Source: Aphrophora alni (lineage: Eukaryota; Arthropoda; Insecta; Hemiptera; Aphrophoridae). Taken from it: a stretch of DNA of 64,000 nucleotides. Shown here piece by piece: positions 34,085 to 45,784 of the stretch. A program made the translations under genes and the position numbers. The stretch spans positions 18,955,349 to 19,019,348 of the forward strand of contig OY740771.1 of the NCBI GenBank assembly GCA_963513935.1, written 5' to 3'. Under the pieces are notes generated by a model. The model did no database searches and was not told the DNA's origin. It worked only from the letters and a program-made list of their open reading frames with translations. Numbering within the stretch: position 1 is the first letter of the stretch; each line of letters starts with the position of its first letter.

Positions 34085-37000
34085 ACCCTATATCGTGCTC
34101 TGTTGTTTGTCCCTCGCCCACGACACGTCACCTGCATAAGCCGTGATTTGTTAGTTATATCTTTAGCACTGAAATCCTTCAACCCCTTGTCGTGGTCTGT
34201 TGGCTGTCCTTCCTACACAACAGGTCACCTGTCTATGCCCGAGGTCCTTTGGTTGTTACTCCAGTACGATAGGTCACTTGCCAAAGCTGTGGTATGTTGG
34301 TTGTCCCCCCCCCCTACACAACAGGTCACCTGTCTAAGGTCGTGGTCTTTTGGTTGTCACATTAGCACAAAAAACCTTTAACGTCCTGTCGTGGTTTATT
34401 GGTTGTCCTTCAGTAAAAACAGGTGATCTGTTTACGCCGTCGTCAGTCGGTTGTCCCTCCAGCGCGACGAGTCACTTCCTAAACCATTGTCAGTCGGTTG
34501 TCCCTCCAGCACGATAGGTTCCTGCCTAAGCTCTGGTCTGTTTGTTTTCCCTCCAGCACGATAGGTTCCTGCCTAAGCTGTGGTCTGTTGGTTTTCCCTC
34601 CATCACGATAGGTTGCTGCCTAAGCTGTGGTCTGTTGGTTTTCCCTCCAGCACGATAGGTTCCTGCCTAAGCTGTGGTCTGTTGGTTTTCCCTCCATCAC
34701 GATAGGTTCCTGCCTAAGCTGTGGTCTGTTGGTTTTTCCTCCATCATGATAGGTTCCTGCCTAAGCTGTGGTCTGTTGGTTGTCCCTCCAGCACGATAGG
34801 TTCCTGCCTAAGCTGTGGTCTGTTGGTTTTCCCTCCATCACGATAGGTTGCTGCCTAAGCTGTGGTCTGTTGGTTGTCCCTCCAGCGCGATGAGTCACTT
34901 CCTAAACCATGGTCTGTTGGTTGTCCCTCCAGCACGATAGGTTCCTGCCTAAGCTGTGGTCTGTTGGTTGTCCCTCTAGCACGATAGGTTCCTGCATAAG
35001 CTGTGGTCTGTTGGTTGTCCCTCCAGCACGATAGGTTCCTGCCTAAGCTGTGGTCTGTTGGTTTTCCCTCCAGCACGATAGGTTCCTGCCTAAGCTGTGG
35101 TCTGTTGGTTGTCCCTCCAGCACGATAGGTTCCTGCCTAAGCTGTGGTCTGTTGGTTGTCCCTCCAGCACGATAGGTTCCTGCATAAGCTGTGGTCTGTT
35201 GGTTGTCCCTCCAGCACGATAGGTTCCTGCCTAAACTGTGGTCTGTTGGTTGTCCCTTCAACACGATAGGTTCCCGCCTAAGCTGTGGTCTGTTGGTTGT
35301 CTCTCCAGCACGATAGGTTCCTGCCTAAGCTGTGGTCTGTTGGTTGTCCCTCCAGCACGTTAGGTTCCTGCATAAGCTGTGGTCTGTTGGTTGTCCCTCC
35401 AGCACGATAGGTTCCTGCATAAGCTGTGGTCTGTTGGTTGTCCCTCCAGCACGATAGGTTCCTGCCTAAGCTGTGGTCTGTTGGTTGTCCCTCCAGCACG
35501 ATAGGTTCCTGCATAAGCTGTGGTCTGTTGGTTGTCCCTCCAGCACGATAGGTTCCTGCCTAAGCTGTGGTCTGTTGGTTGTCCCTCCAGCACGATAGGT
35601 TCCTGCATAAGCTGTGGTCTGTTGGTTGTCCCTCCAGCACGATAGGTTCCTGCCTAAGCTGTGGTCTGTTGGTTGTCCCTCCAGCACGATAGGTTCCTGC
35701 ATAAGCTGTGGTCTGTTGGTTGTCCCTCCAGCACGATAGGTTCCTGCATAAGCTGTGGTCTGTTGGTTGTCCCTCCTGCACGATAGGTTCCTACCTAAGC
35801 TGTGGTCTGTTGGTTGTCCCTCCAGCACGATAGGTTCCTGCCTAAGCTGTGGTCTGTTGGTTGTCCCTCCAGCACGATAGGTTCCTGCATAAGCTGTGGT
35901 CTGTTGGTTGTCCCTCCAGCACGATAGGTTCCTGCCTAAGCTGTGGTCTGTTGGTTGTCCCTCCAGCACGATAGGTTCCTGCATAAGCTGTGGTCTGTTG
36001 GTTGTCCATCCAGCACGATAGGTTCCTGCCTAAGCTGTGGTCTGTTGGTTGTCCCTCCAGCACGATAGGTTCCTGCCTAAGCTGTGGTCTGTTGGTTGTC
36101 CCTCCAGCACGATAGGTTCCTGCATAAGCTGTGGTCTGTTGGTTGTCCCTCCAGCACGATAGGTTCCTGCCTAAGCTGTGGTCTGTTGGTTGTCCCTTCA
36201 ACACGATAGGTTCCCGCCTAAGCTGTGGTCTGTTGGTTGTCTCTCCAGCACGATAGGTTCCTGCCTAAGCTGTGGTCTGTTGGTTGTCCCTTCAACACGA
36301 TAGGTTCCTGCCTAAGCTGTGGTCTGTTGGTTGTCCCTCCAGCACGATAGGTTCCTGCCTAAGCTGTGGTCTGTTGGTTGTCCCTCCAGCACGATGGGTT
36401 CCTGCATAAGCTGTAATCTGTTGGTTGTCCCTCCAGCACGATAGGTTCCTGCCTAAGCTGTGGTCTGTTGGTTGTCCCTCCAGCACGATAGGTTCCTGCA
36501 TAAGCTGTGGTCTGTTGGTTGTCCCTCCAGCACGATAGGTTCCTGCCTAAGCTGTGGTCTGTTGGTTGTCCCTCCAGCACGATAGGTTCCTGCCTAAGCT
36601 GTGGTCTGTTGGTTGTCCCTCCAGCACGATAGGTTCCTGCCTAAGCTGTGGTCTGTTGGTTGTCCCTCCAGCACGATAGGTTCCTGCCTAAGCTGTGGTC
36701 TGTTGGTTGTCCCTTCAACACGATAGGTTCCTGCCTAAGCTGTGGTCTGTTGGTTGTCCCTTCAACACGATAGGTTCCTGCCTAAGCTGTGGTCTGTTGG
36801 TTGTCCCTTCAACACGATAGGTTCCCGCCTAAGCTGTGGTCTGTTGGTTGTCCCTCCAGCACGATAGGTTCCCGCCTAAGCTGTGGTCTGTTGGTTGTCC
36901 CTCCAGCACGATAGGTTCCTGCATAAGCTGTGGTCTGTTGGTTGTCCCTCCAGCACGATAGGTTCCTGCATAAGCTGTGGTCTGTTGGTTGTCCCTCCAG

Positions 37001-37286
37001 CACGATAGGTTCCTGCCTAAGCTGTGGTCTGTTGGTTGTCCCTCCAGCACGATAGGTTCCTGCCTAAGCTGTGGTCTGTTGGTTGTCCCTTCAACACGAT
37101 AGGTTCCTGCCTAAGCTGTGGTCTGTTGGTTGTCCCTCCAGCACGATAGGTTCCTGCCTAAGCTGTGGTCTGTTGGTTGTCCCTTCAACACGATAGGTTC
37201 CTGCCTAAGCTGTGGTCTGTTGGTTGTCCCTTCAACACGATAGGTTCCCGCCTAAGCTGTGGTCTGTTGGTTGTCCCTCCAGCACG
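34085..37286. repeat. Satellite array 2: about 60 clean copies of a 47-bp monomer plus a degraded left edge
   Basis: The monomer reads GTTCCTGCCTAAGCTGTGGT, CTGTTGGTTGTCCCTCCAGC, ACGATAG (47 bp). From about 34480 to 37286 copies are nearly identical. From 34085 to 34480 they are diverged, as often seen at array edges. Frequent variants are GCATAAG for GCCTAAG, CCCTTCAACACG for CCCTCCAGCACG, and TTCCCGCC for TTCCTGCC. Because 47 is not a multiple of 3, one minus-strand frame passes through all phases with a 47-residue period (EGQPTDHSL, CWRDNQQTTAYAG, GGTTNRPQL). This gives stop-free frames of up to 172 codons with no sign of being genes. Confidence 0.98.
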
Positions 37287-37499
37287 GAGTTCATTCATAT
37301 TACTTCCAATTACCAACCTTCCTGAAACCAAATCGGATCCATTCTTTATCCGAAGTAGTGCTTGCGGTGGGTTGGATTCGTAAAAGTCAGCTACGATATG
37401 TCATGATAGCAGAGCAATGACAATATCGATAATATACCTTGACAGACTCAAACAAAACATCTTTACAAAAAAACTCATCTATCAAAAAAGCTTTTTTGT

Positions 37500-37830
37500 A
37501 AGTTACCGGTAACACAAAAAAAGAAAAGATTTTTGAAAATCAATTGTTCTTATTTCGTTTAAATTATAGTTAAATATAAAGATTAACTACCCAAACTCGT
37601 GTACACAATTGGAAGTCAATAAATATAACGGGGGAAAACAAAACTGATCCCTGACTGCTGTGATTAAAAGTTCTATTTACATTAAAAACCTGTTTATGGC
37701 ACAAACAAAACAAGTTTGAATCCTATTATATAATATACAAAATGTTTTTTCAAAGACGGCGTCATGATTCATTTTCACTAACAACTACCGAATCGACATT
37801 TTTAGTGAAGAATAGTTTTGGTTGCTATTA
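37500..37830 (+). repeat. Interspersed family A, copy A3, 3' half
   Basis: Continues family A order: GTTACCGGTAACAC, AAATCAATTGTTCTTATT region, AACTGATCCCTGACTGCTGT (degraded version of the family TTGACCTTGAACGCCGCT), GTTTATGGCACAAACAAAAC, TTTTTTCAAAGACGGCGTCA, AACTACCGAATCGACATTTT. Together with 33470-33800 it indicates that a family A element is split by about 3.7 kb containing array 2. Confidence 0.7.
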
Positions 37831-38904
37831 ATGTACTTTGAGAAAATGGGAAAGTTTGTGAAATGTTTTAACACAGCTTATTGTGTATAACGATGCAACG
37901 AAAAGGTTAATTTTAATCATACTGTATTTTAGAACAGACTCTATGTGTGCCTTTTGTCAGGTATTAAATAAAGTACAGAAATAACTAGGGCAGCGCATTC
38001 TTAGAATTAATTGAGTTAATTATATTGAATTGTAAAGGTAGCTACTGACTCCACCCTTACGCCCACTGGTAATGCCCAACTCCTACATACACTCAGTGCG
38101 TGTCTGTACGCAATTGCAATAAGGCGTATTAAAAGTAAAAGCTATAAAGGAATTTTTAACTATTTATGAAATTATAAACTAATAGTAGATATTTCACAAT
38201 TATTATTATACGGTCTGATTAGTAAAACTAAAGCCTCAACAAGTTGTAGGTTGAATTGAGTAGGCCGATGGTGAATATAAATTATTTTTCATTTTAATTG
38301 TTTTATTTATTATGTATACAGAAGAAAAAGAATAGATATACTAGAGCTTTGTCTCTAAAACTCAAGGTTCCATAAAAAACAAAAAACAAAAACAACACTT
38401 CATAGAATATTCAATAGCCTACATTTATGACCAACTGTTATTTTTACATCACACTTCCTTAAAGATTTTGACTAAGAAATACAACCTGTGGAGCTGTTAT
38501 CCATCATCAAACTGCAAAATTTCTTTATAAATATTTTTTCTATCAAAATTAAACTGTTTAATATACGGTTCTAGTTCAGTTGAAAATATACACGCGAAAC
38601 AAAGAAATCGAAATTACATACTTAATACTAAGTATGTGGAAAAAGTAAAACAAGAGTTCAAAAATTAGATTACAGAAGCATGAAAATAAAGAAAACCGAA
38701 TAAAAATCGGTTCAGAATTTTCAGATAGATTATTTAACAAATTGTATCTTTATTTTATCGTACACATACAATTTTGTTTGCCTTAGAATAAATCGACAAC
38801 TAAAAAATTCAAGGAGGCAAATAATGTGGAGATTTGTTCAACTAGATTTGATTCAAACTGAATTGCATTACTTTCTTTGACAATGTGTGAGTTAGGGTGT
38901 TTAG
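37831..38904. other. AT-rich stretch without recognised features
   Basis: No gene, array or transposon terminus recognised. Confidence 0.5.
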
Positions 38905-39440
38905 TCATAGTGACATCTTCACGCCCTTTATTGAACTACACAAAGCTGTCACCCTCTTTCTCCCCTCCTCAAAGACTAATAATTGTCCCTGACAGCACAA
39001 TTCATTTCACCTTCAGACTTTATCAAATGCTCCAATATTGATTTATGATTTCCCTTATTTGATACAGTTTAATTGAGAGAGTAATTTGTAACTTAGGCAA
39101 GTTGTTTTATCTGTCCCTAACCTAGTTATCTCAGCTTTAACAACTAGCATCCCTCTACATAATTACAGATTTACAACGTTATTATCGCATTACAATTTAT
39201 CTTAATTTTAACTTAAAATATAAACCTTAAACCAAATATTTCACAAATAATTTGAGACATCCATCAAACAAATTGGTTTAGCTTAAACTTTTTAAAGTGC
39301 AGACAAAATAGTCCCTTACATTTGCCGTTTAAATAATTTTTACATTTTATCATTATATAAAGGAAATTTATGATATAGTTGACAATCAATAATTGGCAGA
39401 AAATTTCAATTAAAATTATGTTAATTTATTATTTCAACTT
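38905..39440 (+). repeat. Interspersed family B, copy B3
   Basis: Aligns in order with B2: GTGACATCTTCACGCCCTTT, GTCCCTGACAGCACAATTCA, GATTTCCCTTATTTGATACA, ACATCCATCAAACAAATTGG and GTCCCTTACATTTGCCG. Both copies continue into a similar AATAATTGGCA... tail. Confidence 0.85.
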
Positions 39441-39449
39441 TCTATTTTA

Positions 39450-40110
39450 ATTGATTGGCGGCGCGTTTGGATTCACTGTCTTGGATATGTTTCTTAGCGT
39501 TATAGCTTATTGCACACCCTCATTCAATCCAGCCTCAGGTTATGATGCTTCAGACGATGTTGTCCTGTTTCACTATTTGTCCCCCAATCCATAGAGTGCT
39601 CAGGGATTTAAATAGTTTTCTGTCCAGAAATGGAAGACTCAAAAACTAAGTGTTGTTATTTCCACAGATGCACCACATAACCTACACAAAAAGGTCTGAT
39701 GTGCGTAACCCCATTGTGTGAAGATGGCTACAGAAAATCCATTGACCAATTAGGAATCCAGTCACTTTGCTCAGATCTGTCTTGTTCAGTCTAAAGGCCT
39801 CCTTTGTGTGGAGTCTTATCGGAGCCTTGATCATCTTCTTAGACTCTAGATTACCCTTCGTACTCTCTCCAAATTTCTGGTGTTCCTTCTAAATCTTTGG
39901 GAGATATAACTGCGTGCTAAGGTATAGGGTACACCGCAGGCAGGTCCTGGGTTCCTTTTTTGAAACTCCTGTCTGCCACTTCATTCCCCTCAATACTCAC
40001 CCGGGACCCACAACAGATATACTTTGTTGATTTTGACTCGACAGGCTTCCTCCACATCTCTTGCTGCAGACTTCGTCTTCTATTTAGCACTACCAACATC
40101 CTCTGATGTT
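39450..40110 (-). pseudogene. RNase H and C-terminal tail of a non-LTR retrotransposon, broken
   Basis: The minus strand from about 40099 reads KSTKYICCGSRVSIEGNEVA followed by DRSFKKGTQDLPAVYPIP, i.e. the last RNase H motif (WVPGHxxIEGNExAD) with its Asp kept. Then come KKMIKAPIRLHTKEAFRLNK and DLSKVTGFLIGQWIF (normally LxxxxxLTGHxxF), a degraded zinc-binding motif and PFLDRKLFKSL. Stops follow at several points. The RT domain is absent. It is related in layout to the fragments at 13 and 30.4 kb but distinct in sequence. Confidence 0.65.
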
Positions 40111-40570
40111 GCTGCTGTCGCTGCCTCTTCCAGAAGTATTCTGTTTGCTCTGTGAGGAATCACCAAGGATCCGGTTTCATTTGGTTGTCTACCACATTCT
40201 GGGTTCTTATTCTCTCAGAGCTGACACCTTTCCTTCGTCGATAGAACGTTCTGTTCACTACTGTCCTCTCGAATGTTGCCATCCATGGTATGTTTACGTT
40301 ATGGGACAATTAAAGTTTTAGAGTGTACAGTACTAGGACGAAACTGATCTTTATGTTCGTTTGCAGGGTTACCACTTACTTATCGAAATGTAAAGATGAG
40401 CTGATAAGGGTGCAATTTGTTTACATATTTTTGTTGTTGTTTAAACGCGAAAAACTTCTAGATCACCATTGGCTTATAAAAAAATAAAGTAAAGTACATC
40501 AAATAAATAAAAAAACCGTAGTTCTCGAATACTATAATATCGCCATGGTCGATTGAGCATAAGTGTTGGT
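40111..40570. other. Left flank of satellite array 3
   Basis: No gene recognised. The 71-codon plus frame at 40106-40321 has no motif and may be the opposite strand of the upstream part of the retroelement fragment. Confidence 0.4.
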
Positions 40571-43500
40571 ACAAGAGAGAGACCTGATTGGAAAGAGAGA
40601 GACCTGATAGGAAAGAGAGGAACCTGATAGGAAAGAGAGGGACCTGATAGGAAAGAGAGGGACCTGATAGGAAAGAGAGGGACCTGATAAAAAAGAGAGG
40701 GACCTGATAAAAAAGAGAGGGACCTGATAAAAAAGAGAGGGACCTGATAGGAAAGAGAGGGACCTGATAGGAAAGAGAGGGACCTGATAAAAAAGAGAGG
40801 GACCTGATAGGAAAGAGAGGGACCTGATAGGAAAGAGAGGGACCTGATACGAAAGAGAGGGACCTGATAAAAAAGAGAGGGACCTGATAGGAAAGAGAGG
40901 GACCTGATAGAAAAGAGAGGGACCTGATAAAAAAGAGAGGGACCTGATAAAAAAGAGAGGGACCTGATAGGAAAGAGAGGGACCTGATACGAAAGAGAGG
41001 GACCTGATAGAAAAGTGAGGGACCTGATAGAAAAGTGAGGGACCTGATAGAAAAGTGAGGGACCTGATAGAAAAGTGAGGGACCTGATAGAAAAGTGAGG
41101 GACCTGATAGAAAAGTGAGGGACCTGATAGAAAAGTGAGGGACCTGATAGGAAAGAGAGGGACCTGATAGGAAAGAGAGGGACCTGATAGGAAAGAGAGG
41201 GACCTGATAGAAAAGAGAGGGACCGAATACGAATGAGAGGGACCGGATAGGAAAGAGAGGGACCTGATAGAAAAGAGAGGGACCGGATACGAAAGAGAGG
41301 GACCTGATAGAAAAGAGAGGGACCTGATAGGAAAGAGAGGGACCGGATACGAAAGAGAGGGACCTGATAGGAAAGAGAGGGACCTGATAGGAAAGAGAAA
41401 GACCTGATAGGAAAGAGAGGGACCTGATAGGAAAGAGAGGGACCTGATAGGAAAGAGAGGGACCTGATAGGAAAGAGAGGGACCTGATAGGAAAGAGAGG
41501 GACCTGATTGGAAGCAGAGGGACCTGATAGGAAAGAGAGGAACCTGATAGAAAAGTGAGGGACCTGATAGAAAAGTGAGGGACCTGATAGAAAAGTGAGG
41601 GACCTGATAGGAAAGAGAGGGACCTGATAGAAAAGTGAGGGACCTGATAGGAAAGAGAGGGACCTGATTGGAAGCAGAGGGACCTGATAGGAAAGAGAGG
41701 GACCTGATAGGAAAGAAGGGACCTGATAGAAAAGAGAGGGACCTGATAGAAAAGTGAGGGACCTGATAGAAAAGTGAGGGACCTGATAGAAAAGTGAGGG
41801 ACCTGATAGAAAAGTGAGGGACCTGATAGAAAAGTGAGGGACCTGATAGAAAAGTGAGGGACCTGATAGAAAAGTGAGGGACCTGATAGAAAAGTGAGGG
41901 ACCTGATAGAAAAGTGAGGGATCTGATAGGAAAGAGAGGGACCTGATTGGAAGCAGAGGGACCTGATAGGAAAGAGAGGGACCTGATAGGAAAGAGAGGG
42001 ACCTGATAGAAAAGAGAGGGACCTGATAGAAAAGTGAGGGACCTGATAGAAAAGTGAGGGACCTGATAGAAAAGTGAGGGACCTGATAGAAAAGTGAGGG
42101 GCCATGATAGAAAAGTGAGGGACCTGATAGGAAAGAGAGGGACCTGATAGAAAAGTGAGGGACTTGATAGGAAAGAGAGGGACCTGATTGGAAGCAGAGG
42201 GACCTGATAGGAAAGAGAGGGACCTGATAGGAAAGAGAGGGACCTGATAGAAAAGAGAGGGACCTGATAGAAAAGTGAGGGACCTGATAGAAAAGTGAGG
42301 GACCTGATAGAAAAGTGAGGGACCTGATAGAAAAGTGAGGGACCTGATAGAAAAGTGAGGGACCTGATAGAAAAGTGAGGGACCTGATAGAAAAGTGAGG
42401 GACCTGATAGAAAAGTGAGGGATCTGATAGGAAAGAGAGGGACCTGATTGGAAGCAGAGGGACCTGATAGGAAAGAGAGGGACCTGATAGGAAAGAGAGG
42501 GACCTGATAGAAAAGTGAGGGACCTGATAGAAAAGTGAGGGACCTGATAGAAAAGTGAGGGACCTGATTGGAAGCAGAGGGACCTGATAGGAAAGAGAGG
42601 GACCTGATAGGAAAGAGAGGGACCTGATAGAAAAGTGAGGGACCTGATAGAAAAGTGAGGGACCTGATAGAAAAGTGAGGGACCTGATAGAAAAGTGAGG
42701 GACCTGATAGAAAAGTGAGGGACCTGATAGAAAAGTGAGGGACCTGATAGAAAAGTGAGGGATCTGATAGGAAAGAGAGGGACCTGATTGGAAGCAGAGG
42801 GACCTGATAGAAAAGTGAGGGACCTGATAGAAAAGTGAGGGACCTGATAGAAAAGTGAGGGACCTGATAGAAAAGTGAGGGATCTGATAGGAAAGAGAGG
42901 GACCTGATTGGAAGCAGAGGGACCTGATAGAAAAGTGAGGGACCTGATAGAAAAGTGAGGGACCTGATAGAAAAGTGAGGGACCTGATAGAAAAGTGAGG
43001 GATCTGATAGGAAAGAGAGGGACCTGATAGGAAAGAGAGGGACCGGATAGGAAAGAGAGGGACCTGATAGGAAAGAGAGGGACCTGATAGAAAAGTGAGG
43101 GATCTGATAGGAAAGAGAGGGACCTGATAGGAAAGAGAGGGACCTGATAGGAAAGAGAGGGACCTGATAGAAAAGTGAGGGACCTGATAGAAAAGTGAGG
43201 GACCTGATAGAAAAGTGAGGGACCTGATTGGAAGCAGAGGGACCTGATAGGAAAGAGAGGGACCTGATAGGAAAGAGAGGGACCTGATAGAAAAGTGAGG
43301 GACCTGATAGAAAAGTGAGGGACCTGATAGAAAAGTGAGGGACCTGATAGAAAAGTGAGGGACCTGATAGAAAAGTGAGGGACCTGATAGAAAAGTGAGG
43401 GACCTGATAGAAAAGTGAGGGACCTGATAGAAAAGTGAGGGACCTGATAGAAAAGTGAGGGACCTGATAGGAAAGAGGCAGACCTGATAGGAAATAGAGA

Positions 43501-43716
43501 GACCTGATAGAAAAGTGAGGGATCTGATAGAAAAGTGAGGGACCTGATAGAAAAGTGAGGGACCTGATAGGAAAGAGGCAGACCTGATAGGAAATAGAGA
43601 GACCTGATAGAAAAGTGAGGGACCTGATAGAAAAGTGAGGGACCTGATAGAAAAGTGAGGGACCTGATAGGAAAGAGGCAGACCTGATAGGAAATAGAGA
43701 GACCTGATAGAAAAGA
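40571..43716. repeat. Satellite array 3: about 157 copies of a 20-bp monomer
   Basis: The monomer is GACCTGATAGGAAAGAGAGG. Main variants are GATAGAAAAGTGAGG, GATAAAAAAGAGAGG, GATTGGAAGCAGAGG, GGATACGAAAGAGAGG and the initial GATCTG. Period 20 is kept over 3.1 kb, with one 19-mer near 41715 and one 21-mer near 42100. The plus strand is about 80% purine. The minus strand has no stop in any phase of the monomer, so a frame of 1,097 codons (40458-43751) and a second overlapping one of 543 codons (40474-42105, different frame) are open with a 20-residue period (FLSGPSLFYQVPHFSIRSLT). Two frames open at once over the same DNA argues against coding. Confidence 0.98.
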
Positions 43717-44103
43717 TGATAGAGGAGATGTAACCCTAGATTATAGTACAAATTTTAATATGTCAATGTTACATAATGATATTTTAATTTTAAATAGAAA
43801 GAAATACCATTTCCTTAAACTGAAGTAATTGAAAAAGGTAATCGTCGTAATGACTTCATTTTTCTACAAAAATAAATTGGAATTTTCTTAAAAAATTTAC
43901 CGTTGCATATATGTGTCTAAAAATAATAGTTAAATTGCTGGTAGTAATAAATTAAGTACTTCAACGGGATTTCCTAAACAACGTAACGTGGACCCCCAGT
44001 GCTGTTCTGATATTTTATTCCTGTAATAGTTTACACTATTAATAATAAATTAATTATATTAAATTATATTAAGCATAATAAATTATATTAAATTATATAT
44101 ACT
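43717..44103. other. AT-rich right flank of array 3
   Basis: AT-rich DNA with ATTAAATTATATTA repetitions near 44050-44100. No gene. Confidence 0.5.
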
Positions 44104-44612
44104 AGGGTACCCGTTGCTCAAAATAAAGCAAGATTTTGTTATATATAAATATTGTAAATTTAAAGTCAGTTGTAAATTGTATTGAAGCATTCATTCATTG
44201 GTAAATGGTATAACTTCCATTTATAAGAATCAATGTTCCTTCCATAATTCTCATGTAGTTGTGGTGATAAACAAGCCGTCGGTATAAGTTTCTGTTCCCT
44301 CTAATTGAAGGTATTGTTACAAAAGTACAATAAGAAAGAGTTCTATAAACTTAAAATCTTCATGGAAAAAAATTGCAAAATCTATTTGATTTAAAAAAAT
44401 TGTATAAGTCAGTCAAAACTAACTAATAAATACCATATTTTGTAAAAATAAAAATAAATAAATAAGTAAATAAACACAAGTAACAAAACTTCTTAACAAA
44501 TAACCACAACTTTGTTAAGTTTGCTTGAAATTATTTTTGATTATATCAATAACAGCTGATATTATTTGATATTTTTGTAGTTTAAAACGTGTAATTTTTT
44601 CCATAATAACAA
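44104..44612 (+). repeat. Interspersed family E, copy E1
   Basis: Begins AGGGTACCCGTTGCTC and contains GCATTCATTCATTGGTAAAT, GTTTCTGTTCCCTCTAATTG, AAAAGTACAATAAGAAAGAG, TTAACAAATAACCACAACTT and ATATCAATAACAGCTGATAT. The same ordered blocks occur in reverse orientation at 52758-53450. Non-coding. Confidence 0.8.
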
Positions 44613-45161
44613 ATTCTTATTATGAAGTCAGATGTTTTTAATTACAGATGCTTATTAATTCCAGCCACATGTTTTAATTACAGATATATATAAATTTCAT
44701 TTTATATTTATAAATTATATTGGTAGCGGAGAGATCATTCTACCTACACACATTTTTCTCCCATAAGAAATACACTGGGAAAACGCAATAGTTAAGTCAT
44801 TTTTCTCTCACCTGACAGGGACATTTGGGGAGGGGGGGGGAACAAATATAATTTTTGTTTTTGTAGATGGGTTTAGAGAGAATTGATGGAGTATTTTTAC
44901 ACAGTTTATATTATCAAGTTCGTTTTGAATTTTTTGGGGGGAAATTTTAAATAAAAAAAAAATGGGAAAGTTTCTTTGTCGATATTTTTCAAATAATATA
45001 CTACATTAATTATATTGTTCAAACAACCAAAATAATCAATAATTGTTATAAATATTATACTGTAAGAACTACTAACAAAAGTAACAACCAATAATTGATG
45101 AAGAATAACTAATGAATTGTCGAGAGCTTCATATTGAAACAAACAAAAATCCCCACCAATT
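44613..45161. other. AT-rich stretch before the tRNA gene
   Basis: Contains a G run near 44830. A 78-codon minus frame at 44906-45142 has no motif. Nothing else recognised. Confidence 0.5.
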
Positions 45162-45235
45162 GGCGCCGTGGCTTAGTTGGTTAAAGCGCCTGTCTAGTAA
45201 ACAGGAGATCGTGAGTTCGAATCTCGCCGGTGCCT
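45162..45235 (+). tRNA. tRNA-Thr(AGU)
   Basis: A complete cloverleaf. The acceptor arms GGCGCCG/CGGTGCC pair with one G-T. The D arm is GCTT/AAGC with loop AGTTGGTTA. The anticodon arm CCTGT/ACAGG has loop CTAGTAA, so the anticodon is AGT (reads Thr codons after A34 modification). The variable loop is AGATC. The T arm GTGAG/CTCGC has loop TTCGAAT, and the discriminator base is T. The internal A box (TGGCTTAGTTGG) and B box (GAGTTCGAATC) are intact and a T6 terminator follows. It has no intron and no encoded CCA. It is the only feature in the window I consider a probable functional host gene. Confidence 0.97.
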
Positions 45236-45242
45236 TGTTATA

Positions 45243-45248
45243 TTTTTT
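45243..45248 (+). terminator. Pol III terminator (T6) of the tRNA gene
   Basis: Six thymines begin 8 bases after the tRNA discriminator base, the usual position for RNA polymerase III termination. Confidence 0.85.
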
Positions 45249-45784
45249 CCTCCACTTTCTTTATTATTAATATTGTAGTAAAAGACTTTAAATTGTGTAG
45301 TATATTTACTTTAATTTTAAAGTATTATTTTCTTTTGTTTTTTTAAGGTTTAGTTCATAAACCTAGTTTTGCAATGTTTTATTTTTATTTTATAAATTGA
45401 TATAAAAGGTATTTTAATATCATTTACTCATTTTATATTGTTCTAAAATTAACTGTTCACAAACATTGCACTAACTTTCTCGGATACAGATCCATAAAAC
45501 CAAATAACAAATAAATAAGAAATAAGGGTCAAGTAAATTTTTTGTATTAATAGTTTCTAAAATATACAGGGAGTTTCCAAATTTCAGAACTTCATTCCTC
45601 ATATCAAAACCAATGAAAACGTTATAATTGTGATGTACGATTTGTATTTCTCAAAAAAGGGTTTGTAGGAAGTTGTTTCTGAGGGTCGGAAGAAACAAAG
45701 CACAATCTCAAAGTTTCATTTGTGGCATTTTAACAGTTCTTATATTTAAATATTTTAATTTAATTACTTACACTGATTGTTATA
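45249..45784. other. AT-rich DNA with a possible repeat end
   Basis: TATACAGGGAGTTTCCAAAT near 45564 looks like the terminus of a dispersed DNA element. The partner end was not found. No gene. Confidence 0.4.

Noticed and set aside
34855..37050. Several 60-172 codon repeat proteins on the minus strand
   Set aside because: All are phases of the stop-free 47-bp satellite. They overlap in different frames and start at arbitrary ATG variants of the monomer.
40458..43751. A 1,097-codon repetitive protein-coding gene
   Set aside because: The frame is the minus strand of a 20-bp satellite that has no stops in any phase. A second frame is open over the same DNA, and single-base length changes in the array are tolerated.
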